Positions 33,698-45,924 of a stretch of 64,000 nt of DNA are shown in pieces. Location of the stretch: NCBI GenBank assembly GCA_946902875.1, contig OX336340.1, positions 23,079,566 through 23,143,565 on the forward strand, read 5' to 3'. The stretch's first letter is position 1; each line of letters opens with the position of its first letter. The position numbers were made by a program, and so were the translations under genes. The notes under the pieces were generated by a model. It saw only the letters and a list, made by a program, of their open reading frames with translations. It had not been told where the DNA came from and ran no database searches. Origin of the DNA: Nematopogon swammerdamellus (Eukaryota; Arthropoda; Insecta; Lepidoptera; Adelidae).

Positions 33698-34003
33698 TCA
33701 AACACTCGGGGTTTGTAAGTATTTTATAAACCTTCTCATTGAGTCTTTTGTGCCGTTATGTCGAGCGTCAGCCACATATTGCCCATACATTTTATTTATT
33801 TGATATTCTTCATGATGATACGATTCTCGTGCATCGCGTAGAATAATTTTCTCATCATTGTTAATAATAGCATACGCAGCAGCATACTCAGGGACGCCTT
33901 GGGCGGGAGATATCTTCGATTTTCTCTTCGTCTTGAAAATTCTCGGCTCAGAAAAATTAGCTTTCTCTCGTGTTGCGTTGAATTTTATAATGATGCAGTA
34001 CAA
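33698..34003 (-). CDS. Unassigned open frame, 101 codons
   Basis: An ATG-initiated minus-strand frame with balanced, hydrophilic amino acid composition and no low-complexity runs. I recognise no family, see no convincing splice sites, and its surroundings are noncoding. It could be a chance frame or an exon of an unknown gene. No function is proposed. Confidence 0.15.
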   Translation of the reverse strand: MYCIIIKFNATREKANFSEPRIFKTKRKSKISPAQGVPEYAAAYAIINNDEKIILRDARESYHHEEYQINKMYGQYVADARHNGTKDSMRRFIKYLQTPSV

Positions 34004-36785
34004 CTATTACAATGACAGCCGGTGCCACGGCTTGACACACATGACAGTTTCATTGAATGTAATAAATATGATAGTTTTATAGCGTCTTTCTTTAATGAAT
34101 GATGATGATCATTTGAGCTTCCTCAATTAAATAAAGCCAATTGTCACGAAGCCCCCAAACAAGATTACGTTTTTGTCATATAAGTATTTCACGGGTGTCT
34201 TGACTGCGTCACACGTGGACTTGTGAAATTACGCTGCTTTTCTTGCAGAAAAAAAACTTTCAAGGTTTCAGACGTGTGCGACTATTCTCGGAACGAGTCG
34301 GACATTACGCACACCGATGCAACTCTAGAAAATGATCTGGTAAACAGTTTCAGCTGCTGCTGTGCTCGTGAACTACTGATTAGAGGTACGTCCAGGTGCA
34401 GAGTAAACATATAACGGTCGCACAGTCGAGCACACTTGCGTCTTTAGGTAGTTCGTTATTTCTATCTCTACTGTTGCGGTGTGGTCGCTGTTTTCGTTCG
34501 AACAGTTCGAATCACCTTGTGATTCATGTTATTGTATGTTTAGTGCGATTATGTATGAATATTAATGAATCAGCGTGTTATTAATGCATAATATCCCCTA
34601 ATTTGAATACTTTCCCCTGAGATGAGAACACGTGGAAAGCGCAAGTGGCACGCTCTTGCCATGTTATTCACGTGAGAATTGTGATCGTTAATTGTGATGA
34701 GATGGTGGTTATCGCGGTAACGCGATGGTAATGGCACCTCTCTAAATGCGCGCACACGCACGTTATTTGGCACGTTCGTTCGCTTCCTAGCGAACGTTTT
34801 GGCTTTGTATCGAAAACTATTAATAAGTTTCACATTAGAAACACGATCTTCAGCTAAATTATCAATCGGAATAAGTTTGGCAGCGATAGTGAGGAATGCG
34901 CGTGCACAGCTGCTCAGCAGATAAAATATGAGGAAATTGAACTGAGGAAATTGTTAACGATTCTTGGTGTGGTATTTTATCGAGGCGAACGGAAATACTA
35001 TTTCGTATATTGAGTAAACACGTGGGCATAAGTAGATGACCCTCGGCGACGACAAAGAGGTTCAACGGCTGAGTAACAATGGGATGCAACATTTTGTAAA
35101 TTCAGTGTTAATGCTTTCGTGCAATCAAAAAAACTTAATACTACATCACCATATTTCATCCGTCAAATTTCTAAACCAAATTATAAATGAATTTGGTACT
35201 TCACTAAAAAGTTCGATCAATTTTGATAAATTTTCATTATACGTACTACCTCTTTTCAGCGACGTTTCTACTTGTATATCTCATGTAATAGATTGAGTGG
35301 GACATTTCAGTTACAGACAATGTCTCATTTGCACATCAAGTGGGTCAAACAAGCCCAAAAACATCATTTTAATTTAAGCAATGACTGCTTTTTATTCTGA
35401 GAGAAACAGACCAAGAATACCACAGAAATAAATTAAGCCGTACACACCCCCACACAATATTTACTCGGGCACTGTCCGGTTTTTACTCGGAGCAAATAAA
35501 AAGGAAGACGGCCGAGCAAGAAGCGCGGAGGTAAGTGGCGTGAACAAAGTCACATTATGCAAGAACCGAGATTGAGCCGTTTATGCTGATGCGAGAAAAG
35601 TTTTAATGAAGGCAATATTTCTTCTTTGGTGATTGTTTGCTTACTTCAGTTATTTTTGTTTTCACTCATATTCATTGATGGTTACATTTTTACTTTAATC
35701 ACTAGTTTATTATTTAGTTTCTAATTTATTATATCACATTCTTAAGTTATCTACATGGCTTGTAGTCATCCATCTGTTTTATGTTCTTTTTTCTTATCTG
35801 TATCAACCTTCACCGGTGTATGTGTTTAATCATATCATAAGTATTACTGTAATGTAATTAATTTCACTGTTGGTTGGTCGTAATAAATACATTTAAAAAA
35901 AATAATAAAAATTCTGGGATGAGCTGATCTTCTGCTCAAATACTTGAAATGTTTATGAGACGACCTATGTAGAAGCAGGATTATTTAAGTACACTGGAGA
36001 ACCGACAATATAGGAGGTAATTGATTCTCACAGATAACAGTACTTATCTGATACTGAACATGTTTAGTATTGTATTGTTTATTGATCATTCATATGGCAG
36101 TTAGACTACACTCGAACTTGTCACAATTTGTTCTATCCGGTTCGATTACATCCACGAAGAAGAACCGACAAGAAACTTCGCAGAGTATTTTTTTATACAT
36201 ATTTTTACAAGTACTTTAGTAACTAGCCATATAATAACACCGCCTACAGTCTATCGAAAACATAACTTGAGAGCAAGATTAACAATTTTGCTGAGGTTCT
36301 GACTACAAAGACTTATTTATTAATTAAGTGTATCAGGTGTAAAGAGCCTTTGTCAAACTTTGATGCGTAATTTGTATCAACATAATTATGTTAGTACAAT
36401 ATAATAGTTATATATCTCTAGTTCTAAGGCTATATGCAAAAGAAAAACTTTCTCCGTTGATGTTGGGGTAGTAGGTGTTTTAAAAAATGTATGGGGAAAA
36501 TGAATTGTTTTTTCTTTTCAGAAAATAAAGCTGAAAAATTTAAGTGTTAGAATACAGATTAATTTCCAGCCTTTGCTCACCAGCGGCTTCGTTCGCATGA
36601 AAATTGACTTTGTGACGGATTAAAACTTCGACTGGCTTTGTGCATATTCTATAAGTCGGAACATGAGCCACTAAAGGACATTTCTATTCCAGAGGTGACG
36701 TAACTGAGGCGTTTAATATAACAAACAGGAAGACACTATCACATTTGCATAGACGTAGTAGGGATTATTTCATGTAACACCCGCC
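34004..36785. other. No recognisable gene or repeat
   Basis: AT-rich DNA; only short chance frames. Confidence 0.5.
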
Positions 36786-36995
36786 TCACCTTCGTTCTTG
36801 CAAACATTTCAGCCAAAATATAACAGCGTGACTCGTAGTCGTAAAATATTCAAAGTTGCAATGTAGATTTCCACGAAAATCTTTGTCGAGCTTGCGTTGC
36901 ATGTCCGCCTGCTCGTAAGCGTGAAATCTATACGTGGTGTGGCGTATCATTCGCTGGCCGTGTTCGTTAATTAACTCAAATGTGTAGCGAATCAA
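36786..36995 (-). CDS. Possible unassigned exon with a good donor site
   Basis: The minus strand is open for about 75 codons from 37010 to 36786, reading ...FELINEHGQRMIRHTTYRF... and ...DFRGNLHCNFEYF.... Near its end the sequence GAACGAAG/GTGAGG makes a strong 5' splice site (about 36790). The upstream side lacks a good pyrimidine-rich acceptor, and the open frame has no ATG at its start. I recognise no family. It may be an exon or a chance frame. Confidence 0.2.
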   Translation of the reverse strand: MIRYTFELINEHGQRMIRHTTYRFHAYEQADMQRKLDKDFRGNLHCNFEYFTTTSHAVIFWLKCLQERR

Positions 36996-37204
36996 TTCAT
37001 CGCGTGTGTCCGTGCCCTTTCACGCCGTGGTGGCACAAGGCACAACTACCGTCACTAACTAACTAGCTAGCTCTAGCTAGACCACTCTAGTAGTCTCATA
37101 TGAAAATATTCAAATTAGGCATATTTCAGCTAGTACATCTAGTGTTTTTAAGTTCACTCTGTTATTAATTATAGTAATTTTTATAAGTTTTCGGAATAAC
37201 AGTA

Positions 37205-37425
37205 GGTGTACTAAAGACTTACCTAATGCGACGTTTCGCCCGCTACGTCACGGGCTTCTTCAGGACCTGCGGGAGTTCCTGGAGCCGACGTCTGGTGTCC
37301 GTTGTACCAGACGTCAAACTGCTGGTACAACGGACACCAGACGTCGGCTCCATGAACTCCCGCAGGTCCTGAAGAAGCCCGCGACGTAGCGGGCGAAACG
37401 TCGACTTATGTAAGTTTAGTACACC
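37205..37425. mobile_element. 221-bp near-perfect palindrome
   Basis: The left arm 37205-37309 and right arm 37323-37425 are inverted copies (GGTGTACTAAAGACTTAC at the tips, GACGTTTCGCCCGCTACGTC in the middle, TCTGGTGTCCGTTGTACCA at the base) with few mismatches; the loop is 13 nt. The interior is GC-rich, the flanks AT-rich. No coding frame; MITE-like. Confidence 0.8.
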
Positions 37426-39099
37426 AACTTAAAAATGAATAGTACATCTAATATTCGTTCTCCACCTCAGCCACAGAATACTTAATAAGAAATATTTATT
37501 TTTTCCCTTCAATTAAAACACATTTAAACAATTACAGAAGAGGAAATAAAAGGACTGGACACAGCCTATCCTGAATCTAGTAAAATCTTCACTAGAGTCA
37601 GCGCAGTATTTAAGTCCAGCCCACGAACAATTGAAATTTTAACAAATTCAGTGACGCACACGGCACAACTATCCGCTCAAGCTTACAGTATTGTGTACTC
37701 CTCAGCTCCACAATTCTTGTAACGAAAGCTATAATATTATGTCAGAGTATTATTGCAAGCACAAGTGGGAATTAATTGTGTGGACTTCTGGGAGTCCCTA
37801 GAGCCCCTGGGCCTAGAGCGAGGCCTAGAGATCTGCGACATTTAATTTAATTCGCCTCGTCTCATTTGGTGAAATGTAAGTAATTTGTTTATGAACATCC
37901 TAAATGAGATGCATCTCTGGCCACCTTAAATTAATGTACGCTAATGTCCGCGGCATTATTCTCGTCGCCAGCACAGCCTGCGCCGGCGCAGTAGTGTTGA
38001 TTGTGTCGCCGCGGAGGCAGCGACGTTACGCAAGCAAGAGCAACACGTCGCGAAAGAATGCCACCGCGGCCATCGAAATAATATAAATGGACGAGCCCTC
38101 ATCAAGTCATCCATCATGCATTTCCTCTGTAAAAATGGTATTTCTCTCACAGATGAACACTAAGCTAATACTAACTAATAATGCTACACATATACGTAAA
38201 GTATGCTAGAATAAGACGCGCAGACGCCTGGACGCAGACCTGGACGCAAACGTCGTCGTGAACGCAAAAGGGATAGCGAGATACAGTTCTTCTACACATT
38301 ATTATAAATCTATGTATTTAATAATATTGTAAACAGCGTAAGTGATCGAGGTGGAGCTTCCAAAATTTACGTTTCCGTTCAGAGAATGGAGAAAGATAAG
38401 ACGGTTAGATTGCAATGTGATAAGTGATAAGAGAGACAGCGATTGTACGTTCCCAACGCGCGACTGACTAGTCTCAGCCTCGCCAGTCGCCACGCCACTG
38501 ACAATAAACCGAGTAACTATAGCTATCCTTTTCACGCTCACGTTTGGCGAGCGCATTCGCACACATGATACCTGCGTGCGAGCAAGGCATTCGGCGGCGG
38601 ACTGGCTGCTCACGAAACAGGTTGTGCGATGTGCTCACAGTTTGCGTGTCCCAAATCATTACGTTGCATGGCGCTTCCTGATATGTTTTATTTCGCTGAC
38701 CGCGACGGCCGGCCGAGGCGCAGCCGGCGCTGCGGCCGCCAAGACAGGGCCTTTGACTCCGATTCGACTGCGGGCCGAGCCTGAGGCTGTTCCATATGGC
38801 GTACAATAATTTGTGTCCCCGTAATTTGCGTACCATATCGTTTCTATGTCCTAACTTTAACCTAACCTAACCTTCGTTCTCTCTAGTTCTTAATGGCAGA
38901 CTAATAAATTATGGATAACGTACCACTTTCAAAACACGATGACGAGCGTTTTAGTTTAAGTGGAAATGCCTCACATTTTTTGACACCTATAAAAACGTTA
39001 TTCCATTACATCCTAACCTAAATCTCATAGATGACACTAAAAACGAGAGAAACGGCATTATTGACGGGCAGGGAGATCAGAGCCATCGCGGTATAGCGA
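37426..39099. other. No recognisable gene
   Basis: AT-rich, with a modestly GC-rich patch at 38690-38790 and a two-copy CCTAA run at 38860. Confidence 0.5.
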
Positions 39100-39420
39100 T
39101 TATAAACTTATCGACTAGCGCTGTTTGGCTGGATGAAGCACAGCAGGAAGCCCAGCTCTATCTTCCACACTCTCGCTTTCAACCGTTAAGTCATCTGCGT
39201 GCGGCATGGTATTACGCAACACCCAGCGCCATCGATAATAGCTGATCGAGTGTTGACCTTCCGTCCGAGCAGAGCCGACAGCGAAACCTCGTCCGACCGG
39301 CCGGCGCGGCGCGCGACGGCGCGGCGGCGGAGGCGCGGTCACGCGGCCGGGGCGCCGCATCTCGCTCGAGGTGCATTGCCGCATTTTACTCGATCTTCCA
39401 AGGCGCAGAATCGATAGACT
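39100..39420. other. CpG-rich patch, possible promoter or first exon
   Basis: Dense CpG between 39285 and 39370 (GGCGCGGCGCGCGACGGCGC). Frames open on both strands because of composition. No family match. Confidence 0.3.
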
Positions 39421-40473
39421 ATCCTTCTGCTTTTATAAGTGGACGTCAATTATTGACGTCCATATAGCAATTATTGCTAATTGCCACCATATTCCCCTTC
39501 GTAATGGGCCTCTGTAGCGTCGTCGATGGTAATTCTGCCAGCGACCCGCAGCAGGGATGTGTATTGGAGTTGAGAAATGTGTGGTATGACTGCAGGTGGT
39601 ACTCGTTATGATTGTTGACAGAACTCATAAAGCCATCCTTGGCTAAAAACGAGGTCAAATATAACTTGAACTTGCAGCATCTCCCAGCCAGGAGTTCTCC
39701 CACAACGGTGTAAAACCGAAGACACCAGGAGGTGCGTTTATTTTTCAGAATTTTAGGAAGAAACGCTCGAGGATGGGTGAGAAAGTGAAATAATCGACCG
39801 ATTCTATATGCCTTTAAAAGGACGAATAGTGATTCGTGTGCGTGTCATTTACGCAATGGAAACTCCATTTCGTTTATTGGGAGGCGTATTACAAACGTAC
39901 TATAAATGACATAATTTTATAATTCTAATCTATTATCTTCACGAATACTTCGATCGAGGTCATAAGCCTGCGAGAATGTGTCATAAAAGGAACTATGAAA
40001 TTATGCTTGAAATCGATTATTGCATTATTTTGCATAAGGCGTTGAATACGAGGTGGGTTCCGTTCGTTGACCCCGCGCCAATGCACTCAGGTCAGGAGGC
40101 TGTTGTCGCTAGCTGGCATGGCATGTACTAGCATGCCTGGCCGAGCGAGCCGGTCCAGGCAAAACGACAGGCAAAACTATAGCCTATTGTTCGCTAGCCT
40201 CCGAGGCGGCTCCGCATCATATCCTAGACATAACACAAAGCCCTGCACAAGCAAGACACAATACACTATTTTCTACAATGGGCGATATTGGCAAGGCTGT
40301 CGGTAGGTAATATGTATTACACATTATGTATGTACGTGTATACATTATTGTTTTGACTAGAACAAATTCATCATTATTTCATTAATCTCGTAGAGTTGTT
40401 AGAGGGTATAGTTGACGCACGGTTGACGCAATCAGAAACTACTGGAATGTAAATCGGAACGTTGACTAAGTAT
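39421..40473. other. No recognisable gene; two small palindromes at 39441-39475
   Basis: GGACGTCAATTATTGACGTCC is followed closely by AGCAATTATTGCT. The rest is unremarkable. Confidence 0.5.
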
Positions 40474-40903
40474 GAAAAAACCCGACCAAGTGCGAGTCGA
40501 ATTCGCGCACCGAGGGTTCCGTATCGCCATGTCATGGTCAGCGCCACTCACGCCATCGATGGCGTGTTTATGAAATGCTTCATATTAGTTAAAATTCATG
40601 ATTAGTTAAAATGCTTCGTAGTCTTTTCGGTAGATGGCGCGCATACACATTTTTAGTTTCTTCTATGGGAATCTACGTTAATTTTTGGAATTTTCTTATT
40701 TTTATTATTTGTTGTTATATCGGCAATAACACATAGGTATTCTGCGAGGTATTCTGTGAAAATTTCAACGGGCTTCCTATTACGGTTCAAGAGATACAGC
40801 CCTCGGCTCGGACAGACATACAGACAGACAGACGGAGGGAAGGACAGACAGACGGCGGCGTAGGCTTAGTAATAAAGTCCCCTACCGGATACGGAACCCT
40901 AAT
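40474..40903 (+). repeat. Dispersed repeat family 3, copy 2
   Basis: GACCAAGTGCGAGTCGAATT, CGCGCACCGAGGGTTCCGTA..., then GACAGACAGACGG words, TAGTAATAAAGTCCCC and GATACGGAACCCTAATAAA. Same order as 18954-19376; GGTTCCGTA and TACGGAACC form short inverted landmarks. Confidence 0.7.
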
Positions 40904-41198
40904 AAATGTCTAACTTCAGATACACTTTAAGTCCACAGGATGTGATCACAATTTCTGAAGCAGTGGATAGCTGGAAGTTTTCCAAAGTTCATCATTCGTA
41001 ACCCCGCGCGTGCGGCCACTGCCGCCGCAGCTGACGACCCAGCCAGCCAATTGGCTCAGAACGAGCGAGATTTCGTAATAAAACATGCTTTCATAACGTT
41101 TTAATTTAAAGATAAACCTAACTGCATCTCGTGTCATTAACATTTAGAAAAGAGGAAGTTACGTAAGCCCATTCGTTGTTACATATACGGAGAGCCGA

Positions 41199-41660
41199 GT
41201 GCGCGTAAACATTTCTCTGCCCGCGAATTGCGGACGGAAGACGAATGAGATACATACAGAGCAGTGCGCAAGGCCGCGGCGACATCGTATCCTCGTCCGT
41301 CTTCGACTAATTGCGTTTCCTTTTTCGATTCCTACTAATTCCGTTTTCTTTTTCAATTTCTCTGCTCGCGAATTGCGGACGGAAGACGAATGAGATACAG
41401 AGCAGTGTTCAAGGCCGCGGCGACATCATCCTTGTCCGTCCTCGACTAATTCCGTTTCATTTTTCAATTCCTACTAATTCCGTTTCCTTTTTCAATTCCT
41501 ACTAATTCCGTTTTGTTTTTAAATTTCTCTGCTCGCGAATGCCGGACGGAAGACGAATGAGATACAGAGCAGTGCTCAAGGTCGCGCCGCCGCGGCGACA
41601 TAATCCTCGTTCGTCCTCGACTAATTGCGTTTCCCTTTTCAATTCCTTTTTCGTTCTGTA
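41199..41660 (+). repeat. Minisatellite, three units of ~150-165 bp with nested 27-bp subrepeats
   Basis: Units begin GCGAATTGCGGACGGAAGAC near 41223, 41370 and 41536 (the third reads GCGAATGCCGG) and continue GAATGAGATACA...GAGCAGTG. Inside, ATTCCTACTAATTCCGTTT recurs four times in variable number per unit. Confidence 0.85.
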
Positions 41661-42164
41661 ACTTTTATTTCGCCTCAATCATGCCGATGTGTCCTCGTCT
41701 GTCTTCCCGGCCGTCGTCGTCGTCGGTTCTGTTCGCTGTCTCGAGAATTTCTGTAAAATCATTCAAGAAAGCTTCAAGCGAGCGGCGGAGGCGCCACAAC
41801 TGGCACGATCGCGCTGAGTCTGCAGTTATGAAGTCGGACTGGCGAGGCGTGTTCCAAGAATATCACGATGATGTATGTAGCACCGGCTCATTGGAGTCTC
41901 GGCTTCGTCGTCGTCGTAGTCTCCGTCTTGTGTAGAGCGGCAGGTACGCACACACACTTTCACGTACCATCAATGTGTACTCTCGTTTAAAACGCCAACT
42001 TTCGCCATTAATTAGAGATACGAAACAATGGATAGGTAAAAAACAAGACGGGCGAATGCTCCCGCCTGCCGCCCGGTGCCGAGATCACAATGGGCGATTA
42101 TGACGAGGCAGCGTTGCATCGCTTTAATTAATTTGCAAATTGAACGGCTCCGCGATCTGATAGT
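41661..42164. other. No recognised gene
   Basis: A GC-rich stretch at 41690-41935 is open on the plus strand for 84 codons with Ser/Arg-rich composition; no family recognised. Confidence 0.4.
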
Positions 42165-42172
42165 GGCGCGAC

Positions 42173-42658
42173 TAGGGTTACCATACGTCAGGAATTGTCC
42201 TGACATGTCAGGATTTTAGGCTCTTGTCAGGATTGCGGCCGGACTTTGGAACTGTCAGGATTTTTCGATTTTTCAATGAAGTACAGCAGATTTTTAAATT
42301 TTGTTTTTTTATTATTAGAAATTACGAAAGAACGGTAATATTATTTATTACTAATTAGAGTAAATTACACATCAATAAACTTAAACAGAAGCATCTTTAC
42401 CAACCACTTTGGTAATATTAGGCAAATTAAGTACATATAGATTTTTACCATCTTTGGGTGGCGTTTGAGTTGAAATGAAATGAAGTTTCAAAATGGAGTT
42501 GAAATGGAGTCATGCCCCCGCGCGAAAGCATAAACAAATATTTGAAACTTAATATAAGTTTGCAACAAAATGTCAGGACTTTTCTATGGAAATAGGCTTT
42601 TTGTCAGGACTTTTCAATTTTTAACCCCCGACGAAAAAACGGAGGGGTGTTATAAGTT

Positions 42659-42690
<32 letters not shown>

Positions 42691-43128
42691 CTGTCTGTGG
42701 CATCGTAGCTCCCAAACGGGTGGACCGATTTGGATGCGGTTTTTTTTATTAGGAAGCTTGTTTAATCAGGATGGTTCTTAGCTATGTTTGTAATCAAGTA
42801 ATAAAGTAATTAAGTAATAAAAAAAATAATTCTCTTAAAAAGTGGACCAATTTGCATACGGATTTTTTTAAAAAGCTTGAAATAAAAGTTAAATTACAAA
42901 TTTAAAAAACCCCCGACTCTTAAAAAGTCAAAAATAATTTCCGTTTACTTACTTAAAGGAGTCGGGGGACCGCTAAGTAAATTAAATATAAAGACTCAAG
43001 AGTTGCGCGGGAATTTACTTAGCGGTCCACCGACTCCTTTAAGTAAGTAAACGGAAATTATTTTTGACTTTTTAAGAGTCGGGGGTTTTTTAAATTTGTA
43101 ATTTAACTTTTTCCATCTGGTAACCCTA
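42173..43128. mobile_element. hAT-like DNA transposon, non-autonomous
   Basis: Termini TAGGGTTACCA and TGGTAACCCTA are perfect 11-bp inverted repeats, and the 8-bp direct repeat GGCGCGAC flanks the element (42165-42172 and 43129-43136). 8-bp duplications with TAGGG/CAGGG ends are diagnostic of hAT. The 956-bp interior has no transposase frame. It holds GTCAGGA repeats near the left end, a (GT)n tract at 42665-42690 and a long palindrome (42884-43111). Confidence 0.92.
42884..43111. repeat. Palindrome with 100-bp arms inside the hAT element
   Basis: Arms 42884-42983 and 43012-43111 are inverted copies with a single mismatch seen by eye (GTCGGGGG against GTCGGTGG). The loop is 28 nt. Confidence 0.9.
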
Positions 43129-43136
43129 GGCGCGAC

Positions 43137-45924
43137 CGGCGGCGGCGCGGCCGCTGCGGCAGCTGCGGGGGACTCGATGCTTTCTACGACAACGAATCGA
43201 CCTTCATGTTCAATATCTCCCAATCATCACATCATCAATCTTGATTATTTTACTGTCATCGCTGTCGTCTCTTTACACGAATTATTTATTCATTGAGTTC
43301 CCGAAGGCGTCATTCTCGCTTCTGTTAAGTCCATACAGAATGCGACGGTGATGGATGCGTGATCCGGAATTCGTTCAGAGGCCACAGATTTCGTAGTGTT
43401 ATTGTTTCAGGTTTAGAATTCGCGTGTATGTAAGTAGAACAATGGTTAATTTTATTGTCGGCCGCAGAGTATCAGTTGTTTACAGCCTCTAAAGCGAGCA
43501 GTGAAAACTTCTGCCAAGAGACGAGATCCACGATTCACATTACTGTTTCCTCCAAATCTTGAAATAAATGAAAGGAGAAGTTTAAGATAATAAAAAAATA
43601 CATTCAATTGAGGAAGAATTGAATGTGTAAAAGTTAGATTCTCGTAAAAATGGATACACATAATTTTGGAATGCTATGCAAAGGTTTGAACAACGTGGAT
43701 AAACTATAGAGATGCCTGCTATTGGGCAGCAGGTTAGAATATTCCTTAAACTTTCTACGAACCGCCAATCTTTGTATGTAACAGATTCACCAACTATTAT
43801 TCAATTACACCACAATGACATCAAACCACGCAACCATTCACTACCACTTACCAGATTCCAACTATCTAATTCAAGTTTATAATGTTGGAAGACACGACGA
43901 AACGGCAGACTTGTTTACTGGGTAGTAAATGAATCGACGCAGGTGGCACACCAACCCCACGACCCCTGGGGTCTCCAATCTCGATTAAACGGCGTCAGTT
44001 TGCCCGGGGCAAACATAGGCGAGACGCTATGTACATTTAGCGAGGGATGGGGGAGTCAAATTTACTACGATGCGTCTGTCGCTCAGCGGTGAAGACGATT
44101 TCGAGACAAGGCAGACAATCTTATTAAAACCTTTGACAAAGGGAAAGCTTGACGATTTTTCTAAATATTTTTTGTTAAGCAAGAGAATGCTTTCTTTATC
44201 ACGTATGTAGGTAGATTAGATTATAATTTTAATAAATGTTAAAGAGTCAAACGTGCAATTAACGACTACCAACCAACCAATCTGGGATTTGAATATATTG
44301 CACTGGCAGTTAGTTAGCCAGCGCAAGATCTTATACTTTTTGCCATAGAGTCAATCTATGCTATTCAAAATTAAAATAGGTATTTTCTAATGTTTCGAAT
44401 GGAGTGTTCTTATCTTGTTATTGTTATGACTTTTGAGCTTTGCTTTGTAAAAATGTTCAGTTCAGGCCTCACCTCCAAAATCAACACATGTACCAAATGT
44501 TGATCATTGAATAAATGATTTCTCCTTGCATCGTCTACAAGACTAAGTATCATTTCTCAAGAATATTCAGTATTCCCTGGTGCTGGAAGACCCAGTACAA
44601 TATCTATCGATATTGTACATGTTCTTTAATTGTCTAACACATATTGAACTATTTAACTAGTTCACGGCCAATCTGTTTCGTTCAAAAGTAAGAAAGCACT
44701 AGAGTGGAGATAAGTCTGCAAAAATGTAAGAATGTGGTTGGTGGGCGGCGTAAGCATAAACATGCGTGACCCGAATATAACGCTTGCAGTAGTAGTATAA
44801 CCTATGCGGTTGACAGCGATGAACGTTACAACTTCACTTTATTTCGGATAGCCGACCTCGATCCGGCGCGTTGGAACATTGCGTAGGACTGCCCGCATAG
44901 CAATAAAGCCAATTATGACACGACAGTTACTGGCTTCCCTTACAAATTGCTCGTAAGCCCATTCTTGCATAAAAAATAGCTTTAGTGGCTACACAAACAA
45001 CGCAGTACGGCCATTCGTTCAGATATCATGTTGACTTTGAAGAATATGCCTAGGTAGGCGAGTAGGCTTTTTATTATTGTTGACGTTAACTGCAGTTAGT
45101 CTGACCCTTTCATCAAATAAAGTCTTTAATTGATTCTAAATTCGAAGGATAATGCAAAATTTCGTTTCATCTTTGTACCTACTTTGTAGCACTCTTTCAA
45201 ATATTTAGCTTGCTTGAAGCGACGATGTGGGTTTTTTGTCAGTACCTAACGTGACCTTTTTACAAGTATAACAGATAAAATGACTGTTCATAAACAAGCA
45301 TATTATCATATACACAAGTGACCCATTAACTTCTTTACACACAACAAGGTGTCATGGAGGTCACGGTGTTCCTTCAGCCTTGACTCTGACTGAGCCATTG
45401 CCGTTACTGTCGAGGAGTGCCTTTATGCGGCATTGGCGCGTACTGGTACTGGCATTTTGAGCAAAACGTGAATATAAGTCAATGGCGAGGGAAAATAAAG
45501 ACGGGCGTCAAGAAAGTGTTGCACGTTTAGTCTACGGAGACCAAATTCACTAACAGACAAATCGAGATTCGAGTAAAATGAATCCAATGCAAGCACAGTT
45601 ATGAGCGGGTCACACACAGGTGTGGTGGAAGAAGAAATGGTTTCAATAAATTAAAGGTAACGCTCTCCCTGCCTACATATTTCCCCCCAAGTACAGTCTC
45701 GGGTCCTTCAAGAGAGGCGTGAATAGGCAACTGTCAGGCCGGCATGGCATTCGCAACCCCGCGTACGACCGAATGTACATGGGCGTCGTTAGACACCTTA
45801 TAGTTGGCCCGCCGCCACATGTCACGCTTTCTATAAAAAAATTAATAAAAAAAAGGTTTCAATCAAATAAACGATTGAATAATTTTATAACTTGTATACT
45901 AAAACTATTTCTTCCTGGCCCTTG
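43137..45924. other. No recognised gene
   Basis: 43137-43223 is GC-rich and open on the minus strand (MGDIEHEGRFVVVESIESP then an alanine run); the hAT element interrupts this frame. 45719-45850 is a GC-rich piece ending in an A-run and may be a small retroposon. The rest is AT-rich without features. Confidence 0.4.
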
